Made by a program: the position numbers and the translations under genes
Shown: positions 15,865 through 23,773 of the stretch, piece after piece
Numbering within the stretch: position 1 is the stretch's first letter
Layout of the letters: the number at the start of each line of letters is the position of its first letter
Assembly (NCBI GenBank): GCA_016202645.1
Contig: JACQOF010000003.1
Coordinates: forward strand, 32,243-96,242
Source of the DNA: a bacterium
GTDB taxonomy: Bacteria; Lindowbacteria; 2-12-FULL-62-27
DNA length: 64,000 nucleotides
Direction: 5' to 3'
Notes under the pieces: generated by a model
Database searches by the model: none
What the model was told of the DNA's origin: nothing
Seen by the model: the letters and a program-made list of their open reading frames with translations, nothing else

Positions 15865-16119
15865 ATGCCGATCTATGAATTCAACTGTCCGTCCTGCCGG
15901 AAACCGTTCCAGAAACTGCTGCCCAGCATGTCCTGGAAGGGCGTTGTCTGCCCGGCCTGCGGCAGTGACAAAGTCGAGAAGAAGCTTTCGCGGTTCGCGG
16001 TTGTCGGCGGAGAAGACTCGGGGGACTCTGATTTCGGAAGCGGCGATTCCGACGCCGACGGGGACGCGGCCTGTTCCGGAGATCCGTCGGACTGTTCGCG
16101 CTGTGATCTTGACGATTAA
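15865..16119 (+). CDS. FmdB-family small zinc-ribbon protein
   Basis: An 84-aa protein opening MPIYEFNCPSCRKPFQKLL, with a second CxxC at 'VCPACGS', the classical FmdB/CxxC_CxxC_SSSS zinc ribbon (Cys at about 9, 12, 31, 34). The C-terminal half is acidic and low in complexity (Asp/Ser/Gly) and ends with three further cysteines ('ACSGDPSDCSRCDLDD'). The family has regulatory or unknown function. A GAGGTG ribosome-binding site is well placed. Confidence 0.82.
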   Translation: MPIYEFNCPSCRKPFQKLLPSMSWKGVVCPACGSDKVEKKLSRFAVVGGEDSGDSDFGSGDSDADGDAACSGDPSDCSRCDLDD

Positions 16120-16140
16120 TCACCAGGGAAGGGGGACCGA

Positions 16141-16359
16141 ATGGCCGTCATAGACGATCTGAACAGTTCCGACGATTACATGCGCAGTACGGCGGCTTCC
16201 TACCGCTGCGAGGAATGCGGCTACAAGTGGAAGGTCAAGGAATCGGGGATGGATGATGAGGCAGACGAGTTGAGCGACACGGTCTCCTACGACGCCAACG
16301 ACGACGTCGAGCCTTCCAGCTGTCCCCTGTGCGGCTGTTCGGACATTTTGACGCTCTGA
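16141..16359 (+). CDS. Small zinc-ribbon hypothetical protein
   Basis: A 72-aa acidic protein with two CxxC pairs ('YRCEECGYKWKVKE' near residue 24 and 'SSCPLCGCSDIL' near the C-terminus), i.e. a zinc ribbon interrupted by an acidic spacer rich in Asp/Glu. An AGGGAAGGGGG-type ribosome-binding stretch precedes the ATG. It follows the FmdB-like gene by 21 nt and probably shares its transcript. I do not recognise a named family. Confidence 0.7.
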   Translation: MAVIDDLNSSDDYMRSTAASYRCEECGYKWKVKESGMDDEADELSDTVSYDANDDVEPSSCPLCGCSDILTL

Positions 16360-16405
16360 TCCCGCCCTTGACCGCCGCGCGCCGCGTGCCTCCCGCCAAC
16401 TAACC

Positions 16406-17539
16406 ATGCGCAACGTCTACATCCGCGGCGTCGGGATGACGAAATTCGGCCCGACACAGTCCCGGCTGGAGGAAATGATGTACGAAGCCGCAGTGCAGGC
16501 GATGTCGGACGCCGCCGTGGAGGACGTCGACGCGGTCGTGGTCGGCGCCATGAGCCCGGAGTCCTTCACGGGTGAAAGCAATATTTCCGCCTTCATCACC
16601 GATTACCTGGGCCTTGTTCCCAAGCCGACCATCCGCATCGAAACGGCCTCCTCGACCGGCGCCGCGATTTTCGACGGCGCGTTTTTTGCGCTCGCCAGCG
16701 GATTCTTCCGGAACATCCTGGTTCTCGCCGGCGAGAAGATGACGACCCTCGGCACGGCCGCCGCCACCCGGATCCTTTCCGAAGTCCTGTCCCCCCAGGA
16801 ACGCCGCCAGGGCGGGACGATGCCGGCGCTTGCGGCGCTGGTTTGCCGGGCCTACATGCACGCCAGCGGCTGTCCGCGCGAGGCGTTAACGTATGTCGCG
16901 GTCAAAAATCACCGGAACGCCGTTAAAAATCCCTACGCCCATTTCCAGTTCCCGGTCGACGCCGCCCGGGTCGAGACAAGCAAAGTCATCGCCGACCCCC
17001 TGCGGCTCTATGACTGCAGTCCCATGTCGGACGGCGCCGCCGCGATGGTGATGACCACCGACAAAACGCCGATCCGCGTGGCCGGCATCGGCCACGGCAC
17101 GGATTATGTTTCTCTGGCCCAGCGGGAGAGCCTGACCAGTTTTTCCTCCACGCGGGTCGCGGCCCAGAAGGCTTTCAAACTGGCCGAGATCAAGCCCTCG
17201 AAAATCGACATCGCCGAAATCCACGACGCTTTCACGCCTTTCGAACTGATCGGCTGCGAAGACGTCGGGTTTTTCGATCCGGGAACCAGCTGGAAAGAAA
17301 TTCTGAAGGGTGAAACCGCCCTTGACGGACCTCTGCCCGTGAATCCGTCCGGCGGCCTCAAGGCCCGCGGCCATCCGGTCGGGGCTTCCGGCCTGGCGCA
17401 GATCATTGAAATCGTGTGGCAGCTGCGCGGCCATGCCGGCGCGCGCCAAGTCGGGAAACCTTTGAGGTACGGCCTCACGCAGAGCGTCGGCGGCATGGCG
17501 ACCAGCAACATCGTGACCATTCTGGAGAAAACCGGATGA
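16406..17539 (+). CDS. Thiolase-fold protein (SCP2/archaeal type) lacking the nucleophilic Cys
   Basis: A 377-aa thiolase-superfamily protein: N-terminal 'VYIRGVGMTKFG', C-terminal catalytic region with 'EIHDAFTPFELI' and 'NPSGGLKARGHPVGASGLAQ' (the GHP His is kept) and 'SVGGMATSNIVTIL'. Where active thiolases have Cys in 'E(A/T)AC(A/S)SG', this protein reads 'IETASSTGAA', i.e. Ser in place of Cys (codon TCC), so ordinary Claisen chemistry through a Cys thioester is doubtful. It overlaps the DUF35 gene by four bases; thiolase/DUF35 pairs form complexes in archaeal mevalonate, steroid and aldolase systems. It may be a retro-aldolase-like or non-catalytic partner. No classical thiolase is visible nearby. 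Confidence 0.88.
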   Translation: MRNVYIRGVGMTKFGPTQSRLEEMMYEAAVQAMSDAAVEDVDAVVVGAMSPESFTGESNISAFITDYLGLVPKPTIRIETASSTGAAIFDGAFFALASGFFRNILVLAGEKMTTLGTAAATRILSEVLSPQERRQGGTMPALAALVCRAYMHASGCPREALTYVAVKNHRNAVKNPYAHFQFPVDAARVETSKVIADPLRLYDCSPMSDGAAAMVMTTDKTPIRVAGIGHGTDYVSLAQRESLTSFSSTRVAAQKAFKLAEIKPSKIDIAEIHDAFTPFELIGCEDVGFFDPGTSWKEILKGETALDGPLPVNPSGGLKARGHPVGASGLAQIIEIVWQLRGHAGARQVGKPLRYGLTQSVGGMATSNIVTILEKTG

Positions 17540-17910
17540 GTCCCGAACTGACCCCGGGTCCGGGCGCGGGCGGCTCCCTCGAAACGCGCCTTGAGGCTTC
17601 CATCTGCGGAAAATGCCACAAGCAATATGTCCCGGTCCGGGCCTACTGCTCGGCCTGCCGTGGCCGGACGGAGCGGATCTACGTGGAGGGCCGCGGAAAA
17701 CTGAAAACCTTCACCACGCTTTTCGTCACGCCCGACGGATTCACGCCACCGCTCGTGCTGGGCATTTGTGAGCTGGACAGCGGCACGCGAGTCCTCGGGG
17801 AGATCCTGGATTACCGCCTGAAGGAAAGTCTCGAGATCGACGAAGGGGTGATCGTGTCGGAAAAAGACGGCAAGTATCTCTTCCGCTTGGAGCGGGGTCT
17901 TTCCGCGTGA
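17536..17910 (+). CDS. DUF35 OB-fold/zinc-ribbon acyl-CoA-binding partner of the thiolase
   Basis: A 124-aa protein with a rubredoxin-like zinc ribbon ('SICGKCHKQYVPVRAYCSAC', Cys at about 23, 26, 37, 40) followed by an OB-fold domain ('EGRGKLKTFTTLFVTPDGFTPP', 'LGICELDSGTRVLGEI'), the DUF35 layout. The ATG at 17536 overlaps the thiolase stop (ATGA); the longer frame from 17416 is mostly shadow inside the thiolase gene. DUF35 proteins bridge thiolase-fold enzymes and bind acyl-CoA. Overlaps the next gene by a GTGA. Confidence 0.88.
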   Translation: MSPELTPGPGAGGSLETRLEASICGKCHKQYVPVRAYCSACRGRTERIYVEGRGKLKTFTTLFVTPDGFTPPLVLGICELDSGTRVLGEILDYRLKESLEIDEGVIVSEKDGKYLFRLERGLSA

Positions 17911-18320
17911 CGTTCCGGGCAGGCCTTGCCGCGCTGATGATGTTCGCCGTTGCCTGCGGCCCGGCCGTGGAAACGCCGGAGCCGCGCGAGCTGGTTCTGC
18001 ACGCGCGCACCGTGGACGGCCTGAAGATCGGCGCGCCGGTGTATCGGATCGTCAGTCAAGGAGACGATGCGCCTGTGGAAATCGGCCAAGTTGTTCGGCT
18101 CAGTTCCCGGCTCGATCAGGTCGAAGTGACAATTCGAATCGTGTCTCCCATACAGGTGTTCCGGGCGACCCGATTTGAACTCGCGCGGGATGAGGATTCC
18201 CGCCGCATCGTCCTCCTGCGTGAAACGGACCCGCCCGGACTTCCCGTCAACGCCGGTGAAAAAATCCCGCTCGAAGTCCCGCCGGAAACCTTGGAGGACC
18301 GTCTTTGGGTCGCGCGCTGA
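17907..18320 (+). CDS. Putative lipoprotein with MlaD/MCE-like domain
   Basis: A 137-aa protein with a lipobox-type signal ('LMMFAVAC', Cys at about 17). The remainder resembles the core of MCE/MlaD domains: 'LHARTVDGLKIGAPVYRI' followed by 'EIGQVVRLSSRLDQVEVTIRI', where MlaD has a 'GLKxGAxV...xVGxV' pattern. MCE proteins bind or channel lipids between membranes. The similarity is weak, no ABC partner is adjacent, and a different function is possible. The start is GTG (GTGA overlap with DUF35). Confidence 0.6.
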   Translation: MTFRAGLAALMMFAVACGPAVETPEPRELVLHARTVDGLKIGAPVYRIVSQGDDAPVEIGQVVRLSSRLDQVEVTIRIVSPIQVFRATRFELARDEDSRRIVLLRETDPPGLPVNAGEKIPLEVPPETLEDRLWVAR

Positions 18321-21151
18321 CGATCCTCGCCGCCGGCGCGGTTTCTCTCATCCTGTTTGTATTTCCAGCGTCCGGGGTTTCATCCCCCGGCGACGCCGCC
18401 CGCCCGCTTTCCCGGCTGGTCCGCGAGCTGATCGCGGCGCCGGATTCTCCGGTTCTGCATTTTGAGCTGGGGGAAGCATATTTCCGCGGCGGCGTTCTAC
18501 CCCAGGCGGAAAAAGAATATCTGGCGGCTCTGCGGCTCGGTGGCGCATCTCTCGGACCTGGTCCGCTGAAATCCTATCTCCGCGCCGTGCGGTCCCAGAG
18601 GTCGTTGTCCGCCGAGGAGGCCCGCCTGATGGACCTGCACCGGATGACCCCGCAAGATCCGGAGGCCGCGCTCTGGCTGATCGACGTGCATTTGGAAAAA
18701 GGCGATGCCGCCGCCGCGCGGGCGCTGCTCAACGCTTTTCCCCAGTTCCGCCGCAACGAGGACATTCTCTCCAAATGGGTTGGTGTTTCGGGCGCAAGGC
18801 CTCCGCCCGGCGCGTCCGACCAGCCGGCCATCGATGAGCGCTTCACGGACCTGACAACCCTTCTTCAAGTGGGCAGTCCGGCCCATCAGACCGGAGCGGC
18901 CCGGCAGATCATGGGTCTTGCGGCGACGAGCGCGCCGGCGGTCCTTGCCCCGGCGCACCGCCGCGCTGTGCAGACATCCTTCGACATTCTCAAAACCGTC
19001 CTGGCCGAGACCGAGCAGTATCAACTTCACCAGGATTATCTGGATGTCCTCGAACTCTGGAAGTCCTCCTCGCAAGCTCTTGATGTCATGTCGGTCATGC
19101 GCCGGAAATTTCCGGCGCTCGCGTCCGATCCGGAATTTCTATATCGGCTGGCCCGGATGCAATCCGCGGCCGGCAAGCCCGTTGATGCGCTGACTTCCGT
19201 TCAGGAATCTTTCCGGCGCGGCCTCGATCTCGCGACGGCGCGTCTGTTTCTGGCTGATCTTTTGGACCGGAAGGGATCCGTCGCCGAAGCCATTGAAGAA
19301 TACGTGAAATCTCTGGAGGGATTGATGCCGGCCCCCGACCGCATCCACGCAATGACCCGGATCGAAAAATGGCTTCCATCCGCCGCGGCGGCTTCCGTGA
19401 CTCTCCTTGAACGGATCGCCCGCGTGATGCCGCAATCGGTCTCGGCGCAAGTTCTGCTGGCATCGCGGCTGGAGTCCTCCGGCAAAATCGAGGAATCTTA
19501 CGGCCTGTATCTGGCGGCATTCAAGCTCGACCCGCAATCTCCGACCGTCCTGGCCGGTCTGGCGCGGACGCTGATTCGGATGGAACGGTGGTACGAGGCG
19601 GATGAGACTCTTCGGAAAATGGGCGCGGACCCGATTCTCGCTCTCTGGGGCCGCGCGCCCGTCTACGTCGTCGGCAGGCGGCTTTTCGAACTCGGAGAAA
19701 CCGCGACGGTCCGTCGAACCATCGACGCCGCCCAGGCGGGAAGGGGATCTCCCGGAGGAGAAATGACCGCAGATCAGATTGCGCTGGCCGCGGACCTGGC
19801 TTTGTCGGACCGCCGGATGTCCGATGTGATCCGGCTGTATTTGCGATTGAAGCGGTTCCGGCCGCTCCATCAGGAGGAAACTCACAAACTCATTTTCGCA
19901 CAGCGGAAATTTTCCGCTTCTCTTAAAAAGGAGGACCGCATTCCGGAGGAAGTCCCTCCCGTGCCCGCGCCTCCGCCGGGCGCCGTCGAAGAACAGCTGT
20001 CATGGATCCGGGCGAATATTGCTTCCGGCGATTTTTCATCCGCCGCGCGAATGTTGGAAATCCTGGAATCCGTTCTGTCCGCCGGCCCCGGCCCGGTCGT
20101 TCCGGAGGCGAATTCGCTCCTGGGCCGGATAGAACTGGCTCTGGGCAACAAATCCGCCGCGCGGGCCGCCTTCGGCCGCGCTCTCGCCCAAAATCCGCGG
20201 GATGCGGCGGCCGCGCTTGGTCTTGCCGGATTGCTCCGGGACGAAAAGGATCCCGCCGGCGCCGTTCAGATCCTGTCGGATCTCGAACCGAAACCTTCAA
20301 ACGTCATGCGAGCGCTCTCAGACCTGTATGCGTCGCTTGGCCAGTGGGGGATGGCGGCGGCCTGGCAGGAAAAATCGGCCGGCGACCGTTCCGACAAGAT
20401 CCGTGCGGCGTGGTACTGGTTCCGGGCGGGCCAGTACGAGGAAGCATCCCGGTTTGTCCCGCCGGGCGGTCTCTTTGAGGCCGTTCTCGAAGCGGAATCC
20501 GGACGGCCGGAAAAACTGGAGCGGCGAAGCGAAACCCTTCTGAAAAAAATCGTGGGAGAGCCTCTTCGTCCGGAAGGCGGTAAGGACCGCCCGATGGACC
20601 GCTGGACTCGCTCAGTTCTTGACGCCGCGAGATCGCGTCTGGAATCCGGGGACCTGGAGGCCGCGGTGGGACTCTGCGATTCCATTCTACGCCGAATTGC
20701 GCACCCGGAGGGATTGTATCTCAAGGCAGTCGCGTTCCTGCGTCTTGGATTTTATGACGAAGCCGAGATCGCGCTCGATCGGGTGACGGCGGACACCGCA
20801 TGGAGTGTGTCGGCGCATCTCCGGCTTGGCCAGCTGGAACTCATCCGCGGCCGGCCGGCCGAGGCGCTCCGGCATCTGGACCGCGCGGGTCCCGGCACGG
20901 ACCCGGGCGAACTCATCCTGGCCTGGGGGATGGCCCTCGCGCGGACGAAATCTCCCGAGCAGGGGGAACAAATACTCCGGCAGGCCGCCCGCCGGGGCGA
21001 CCGCGGAAAATTTTTCCTCGCGCGTTTTCTGGAGGAACAGGGCCGCTCACAGGAATCCCGGGACCTCTACGCCGCAATCGTTACCCCGCCCTACCGGGAT
21101 TTCTCCCGGGAGCGCCGGGAAAAACTTGACAAGCCTCCGGGGCTTCGTTAG
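18305..21151 (+). CDS. Large exported TPR protein
   Basis: A 948-aa protein with an N-terminal signal peptide (about residues 1-26, 'LAAGAVSLILFVFPASG') followed by many degenerate tetratricopeptide repeats ('LHFELGEAYFRGGVLPQAEKEY', 'NSLLGRIELALGNKSAARAAFGRAL', 'GLYLKAVAFLRLGFYDEAEIAL' and others), with a Pro-rich gap near residue 550. TPR arrays are protein-binding scaffolds, here on the periplasmic side. The start is TTG at 18305, overlapping the preceding gene by 16 nt. Its stop overlaps the -10 box of the next gene's promoter. Specific partners are unknown. Confidence 0.83.
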   Translation: MGRALTILAAGAVSLILFVFPASGVSSPGDAARPLSRLVRELIAAPDSPVLHFELGEAYFRGGVLPQAEKEYLAALRLGGASLGPGPLKSYLRAVRSQRSLSAEEARLMDLHRMTPQDPEAALWLIDVHLEKGDAAAARALLNAFPQFRRNEDILSKWVGVSGARPPPGASDQPAIDERFTDLTTLLQVGSPAHQTGAARQIMGLAATSAPAVLAPAHRRAVQTSFDILKTVLAETEQYQLHQDYLDVLELWKSSSQALDVMSVMRRKFPALASDPEFLYRLARMQSAAGKPVDALTSVQESFRRGLDLATARLFLADLLDRKGSVAEAIEEYVKSLEGLMPAPDRIHAMTRIEKWLPSAAAASVTLLERIARVMPQSVSAQVLLASRLESSGKIEESYGLYLAAFKLDPQSPTVLAGLARTLIRMERWYEADETLRKMGADPILALWGRAPVYVVGRRLFELGETATVRRTIDAAQAGRGSPGGEMTADQIALAADLALSDRRMSDVIRLYLRLKRFRPLHQEETHKLIFAQRKFSASLKKEDRIPEEVPPVPAPPPGAVEEQLSWIRANIASGDFSSAARMLEILESVLSAGPGPVVPEANSLLGRIELALGNKSAARAAFGRALAQNPRDAAAALGLAGLLRDEKDPAGAVQILSDLEPKPSNVMRALSDLYASLGQWGMAAAWQEKSAGDRSDKIRAAWYWFRAGQYEEASRFVPPGGLFEAVLEAESGRPEKLERRSETLLKKIVGEPLRPEGGKDRPMDRWTRSVLDAARSRLESGDLEAAVGLCDSILRRIAHPEGLYLKAVAFLRLGFYDEAEIALDRVTADTAWSVSAHLRLGQLELIRGRPAEALRHLDRAGPGTDPGELILAWGMALARTKSPEQGEQILRQAARRGDRGKFFLARFLEEQGRSQESRDLYAAIVTPPYRDFSRERREKLDKPPGLR

Positions 21152-21154
21152 AAT
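21126..21154 (+). promoter_or_regulatory. Near-consensus promoter inside the end of the TPR gene (leaderless)
   Basis: TTGACA (21126-21131), 17-nt spacer, TAGAAT (21149-21154). The predicted transcription start (about 21161) is within two bases of the ATG at 21163 and no ribosome-binding site is present. Confidence 0.7.
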
Positions 21155-21162
21155 GCCCGCGC

Positions 21163-22155
21163 ATGGTGAGTAATGTTCGTGCTGGACCTATGTCGAGGCT
21201 CCTGACCGGGATCATTCCGATTCTGTTTTTCAGCGGATCAGCCTATGCGGAAATGTTCGTGGCCGATTTCAACGGCGACGGCAAACCCGACGTCATCATG
21301 ACGTCGGCCGCCTCTCCGGAAGGTTTCGTTGTGTTGCTCAATCAGGGCGAATGGGACGGTAAAGTGACGTTCCGCAAGACCTGGCCTGAGGTGAAATCCT
21401 CCGACGCCAGCCCGGCCTTTTCCGGCCACATGCCTGCTCCCGCCGCCATGCCAACCGCTTCATGGCCGTCGGCCTCGACGCCGACTTCCGCGCCGGCTTG
21501 GACTCCGCCGCCCGCGCCGACTTCCGCGCCGGCCTGGACGCCGCCGCCCGCGCCGACTTCCGCGCCGGCTTGGACTCCGCCGCCGGCGGCGCCGCCACCC
21601 GCCAAGCCGTCCATCGCGCCGCCTCCGTCGCCGACATTGGCCGGCTCGTCGCCGAAGCTGAAGTCCCCCGGCCTGATGTCCCGATCCGGTTCGGCCTCAA
21701 AAGCCGAGTGGACGCCTCCGGCCCAGACTCCGCCGGCCACTCCGGCCGCTACGGCCGCTCCGCCTGCTTCAAACTGGGTTCCCGGCGGGCGCCGGGTGGC
21801 ACTGTTCAATTACAAGGACAAGACCGCCGGCGGGCAATTTGCGTGGCTGGAGCGCGGCATCGCGAACATTCTAAAATTCGACGTCATTGAAGTCAAAAGT
21901 ATTCAGCTCGTCGACCGGGAACAGACCGACGTCACGTTCGATCCGGCCTGGTACCGGGACCGGGGCCTGACCGCCGATCTTATCATCACGGGCGAATTCA
22001 GCGAGGCCGGGCCTCAGCTCAAAGTCACCACTTGGTTTCTTTCCCCGACGATGGCGTCGGTCGGCCAATTCGAGATCGAGGGCGACCGCGCCGATATTTT
22101 TTCGTTGATCGAAAAAGTCGGGTTGCGGCTCAAGCAGGAATTATCCTCCCTCTAA
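21163..22155 (+). CDS. Exported Pro-rich protein with FG-GAP-like start and CsgG/FlgO-like C-terminus
   Basis: A 330-aa protein with four visible parts: a signal peptide ending 'SGSAYA' (about residue 29); one FG-GAP-like loop 'FVADFNGDGKPDVI'; a long Pro/Ala linker with three perfect 12-residue repeats (PTSAPAWTPPPA, 107-142); and a C-terminal domain ('RRVALFNYKDKTAGGQFAWLERGIANIL', 'LVDREQTD', 'DLIITGEFSEAGPQLKVTTWFL') resembling the nucleotide-fold domain of CsgG/FlgO/TolB-N type outer-membrane proteins. I keep the ATG at 21163 because the upstream promoter would make it leaderless; ATG 21190 is an alternative. The function is unknown, probably at the cell envelope. Confidence 0.78.
   Translation: MVSNVRAGPMSRLLTGIIPILFFSGSAYAEMFVADFNGDGKPDVIMTSAASPEGFVVLLNQGEWDGKVTFRKTWPEVKSSDASPAFSGHMPAPAAMPTASWPSASTPTSAPAWTPPPAPTSAPAWTPPPAPTSAPAWTPPPAAPPPAKPSIAPPPSPTLAGSSPKLKSPGLMSRSGSASKAEWTPPAQTPPATPAATAAPPASNWVPGGRRVALFNYKDKTAGGQFAWLERGIANILKFDVIEVKSIQLVDREQTDVTFDPAWYRDRGLTADLIITGEFSEAGPQLKVTTWFLSPTMASVGQFEIEGDRADIFSLIEKVGLRLKQELSSL
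21481..21588 (+). repeat. Three 36-nt in-frame tandem repeats
   Basis: Three tandem copies (21481-21516, 21517-21552, 21553-21588) encode PTSAPAWTPPPA with only third-position or single-base differences, which indicates recent expansion in the linker of the Pro-rich protein. Confidence 0.9.
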
Positions 22156-22180
22156 GTCAGTGTTGCCATACAGCCTTCTT

Positions 22181-22252
22181 CGTCATTCCCGCGAAAGCGG
22201 GAATCCAGTCTTTTGCCGATGGGTCTGGATGCCCGCATTCGCGGGCATGACG
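22181..22252. repeat. REP-type palindromic element, paired form
   Basis: Two hairpins in inverted orientation: CGTCATTCCCGC-GAAA-GCGGGAATCCAG (22181-22208) and CTGGATGCCCGC-ATTC-GCGGGCATGACG (22225-22251). The outer ends CGTCAT/ATGACG are also complementary, as in BIME/REPIN elements. A single copy of the first half recurs at 26271-26300. It lies between the Pro-rich gene and deoB. Confidence 0.85.
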
Positions 22253-22295
22253 GCCTGAACAGCTGCAAGTCTCCGATACAGCCGGAAATCCTGTT

Positions 22296-23465
22296 ATGAA
22301 GTTCTCCCGGGTTTTTCTGATTGTTCTGGACGGCGTCGGCTGCGGCGAGGCCCCGGACACCGCCGCGTTTGGCGATTCGGGATCGGATACGCTCGGCAAC
22401 ATCGCACGGGCGGTCGGCGGGGTGTCGCTTCCGACGCTGGAAGCCATGGGACTTGGACGGGTCGGATCCATTCAGGGCGTGAACCCGGCCCGGGCGCGAG
22501 CCGGGGCCTACGGCGTGATGATCGAAAAATCCTCCAACAAGGACACCACGAGCGGCCACTGGGAGATGGCGGGGGTGGTGGTCAAGGATGCCTTTCCGAC
22601 GTATCCGCGCGGGTTTCCGCCGGAGATCATCGACGCATTCGAGAAGGAGATCGACCGGAAGGTCCTGGGGAACAAGGCCGCGTCCGGAACGGACATCATC
22701 AAGGAACTCGGCGGGGAACACGTGCGGACGGGCCGGCCGATCGTGTACACGTCCGCCGACAGCGTATTCCAGATTGCCGCGCATGAGGATGTCATTCCAT
22801 TGGAGGAATTGTACTCGATCTGCAAAACCGCCCGGCGCATTCTCCAGGGCAGGCACCGGGTGGGCCGTGTCATTGCCCGGCCATTCACCGGCCCGGCCGG
22901 ACAGTTCAAGAGGACGCCGCACCGGCATGATTATTCCATTGAACCGCCAGAGCCCACTCTGCTGGACCGCCTGAAGGCCGCGCGGATCGACTCGCTGAGC
23001 ATCGGAAAAATCAGCGACATTTTCGCCGGGCGGGGAATTACCGGCCACTATGGGATGGAGACCAACGCGGAAGGAATGAAGCAGCTGGCCGATCTGGCCG
23101 ACGGAAAATTCCGGGGGCTCGCATTTCTCAACCTCGTCGATTTCGACATGCTCTACGGCCATCGGAACGATGTTCAGGGGTTTGCGGCGTCGCTGAAGGA
23201 GTTCGACACGGCCCTCGGCGGCTTTCTCAAAAAAATGAAACCAACCGACCTCGCGATCCTGACCGCCGACCACGGAAACGATCCGACCACGCCTTCCACC
23301 GACCACTCCCGGGAACTGGTCCCGCTGCTCGCCTGGCATTCGGGCATGACGCGTCTCGTCGATCTGGGCCGCCGCCAGGGATTCTGGGACATCGGGCAGA
23401 CCGTTGCGGAGAATTTCGGAGTGGAAGGCTGGAGCGGCGCGGCGAGTTTTCTGGCCGAACTCTAA
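22296..23465 (+). CDS. deoB: Phosphopentomutase
   Basis: A 389-aa enzyme of the alkaline-phosphatase superfamily that interconverts (deoxy)ribose 1- and 5-phosphate in nucleoside salvage. Metal-binding and catalytic motifs: 'FLIVLDGVGCGEAPD' (8-22), the phosphothreonine site in 'SNKDTTSGHWEMAG' (about 87-92), 'NLVDFDMLYGHRND' and 'LTADHGNDPTTPSTDHSRE'. Length is normal. It stands alone between a palindromic element and a strong minus-strand terminator; the ribosome-binding site is weak. Confidence 0.96.
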   Translation: MKFSRVFLIVLDGVGCGEAPDTAAFGDSGSDTLGNIARAVGGVSLPTLEAMGLGRVGSIQGVNPARARAGAYGVMIEKSSNKDTTSGHWEMAGVVVKDAFPTYPRGFPPEIIDAFEKEIDRKVLGNKAASGTDIIKELGGEHVRTGRPIVYTSADSVFQIAAHEDVIPLEELYSICKTARRILQGRHRVGRVIARPFTGPAGQFKRTPHRHDYSIEPPEPTLLDRLKAARIDSLSIGKISDIFAGRGITGHYGMETNAEGMKQLADLADGKFRGLAFLNLVDFDMLYGHRNDVQGFAASLKEFDTALGGFLKKMKPTDLAILTADHGNDPTTPSTDHSRELVPLLAWHSGMTRLVDLGRRQGFWDIGQTVAENFGVEGWSGAASFLAEL

Positions 23466-23539
23466 AAAAAAAGTTGCAGGTTTTAGTTTCGCCTGGGATT
23501 CGTTTTCGCGTTCCCGGCGGAACCTGAAAACCTGCAACT
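23464..23539 (-). terminator. Strong rho-independent terminator (minus strand)
   Basis: A perfect 13-bp inverted repeat (AGTTGCAGGTTTT 23472-23484 and AAAACCTGCAACT 23527-23539), extended by partial pairing inside the loop (CGCC/GGCGG), is followed on the minus strand by nine T residues (23472-23464). It would end transcripts of the two small minus-strand genes at 23608-24244, and the stem could also stop deoB transcripts. Confidence 0.75.
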
Positions 23540-23607
23540 CGACTTAGCAAGGGAGCCCGGATCAAAGGGCGCGCCCTTTAAGACGATGGTGCGTGGGGAT
23601 AAAAGTC

Positions 23608-23763
23608 CTACACGTACGTGTCTACGAGGGTGCCGCTCCCACTGTCCTGGCTCGGCTCAACCTTGATCGACCCGGGGTCCGGCAACGCGCTTGGATTCAT
23701 CTGCTGCGCGAATGCGTAGTACCTCTGGCTGATGTCGGAGAGCGTCACGTTTTGGATATTCAT
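23608..23763 (-). CDS. Small unrecognised protein (51 aa)
   Basis: A 51-codon frame opening with ATG at 23763 (MNIQNVTLSDISQRYY...) and ending ...GTLVDTYV. An AGGTGG ribosome-binding site lies 6 nt upstream, the stop is followed by a strong terminator, and the gene lies 10 nt downstream of the next small gene. The opening half could form an amphipathic helix; the rest is Pro/Gly/Ser/Asp-rich and probably disordered. There is no signal peptide or membrane segment. I do not recognise a family. Confidence 0.55.
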   Translation of the reverse strand: MNIQNVTLSDISQRYYAFAQQMNPSALPDPGSIKVEPSQDSGSGTLVDTYV

Positions 23764-23773
23764 GGGACGCCAC

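Noticed and set aside
16406-17539. Ordinary acetyl-CoA acetyltransferase annotation for the thiolase-fold gene
   Set aside because: The nucleophilic Cys is replaced by Ser, so the standard function cannot be assumed.
21481-21588. Three 36-nt tandem repeats considered as a CRISPR array
   Set aside because: Directly abutting copies without spacers, in frame with a Pro-rich protein linker.
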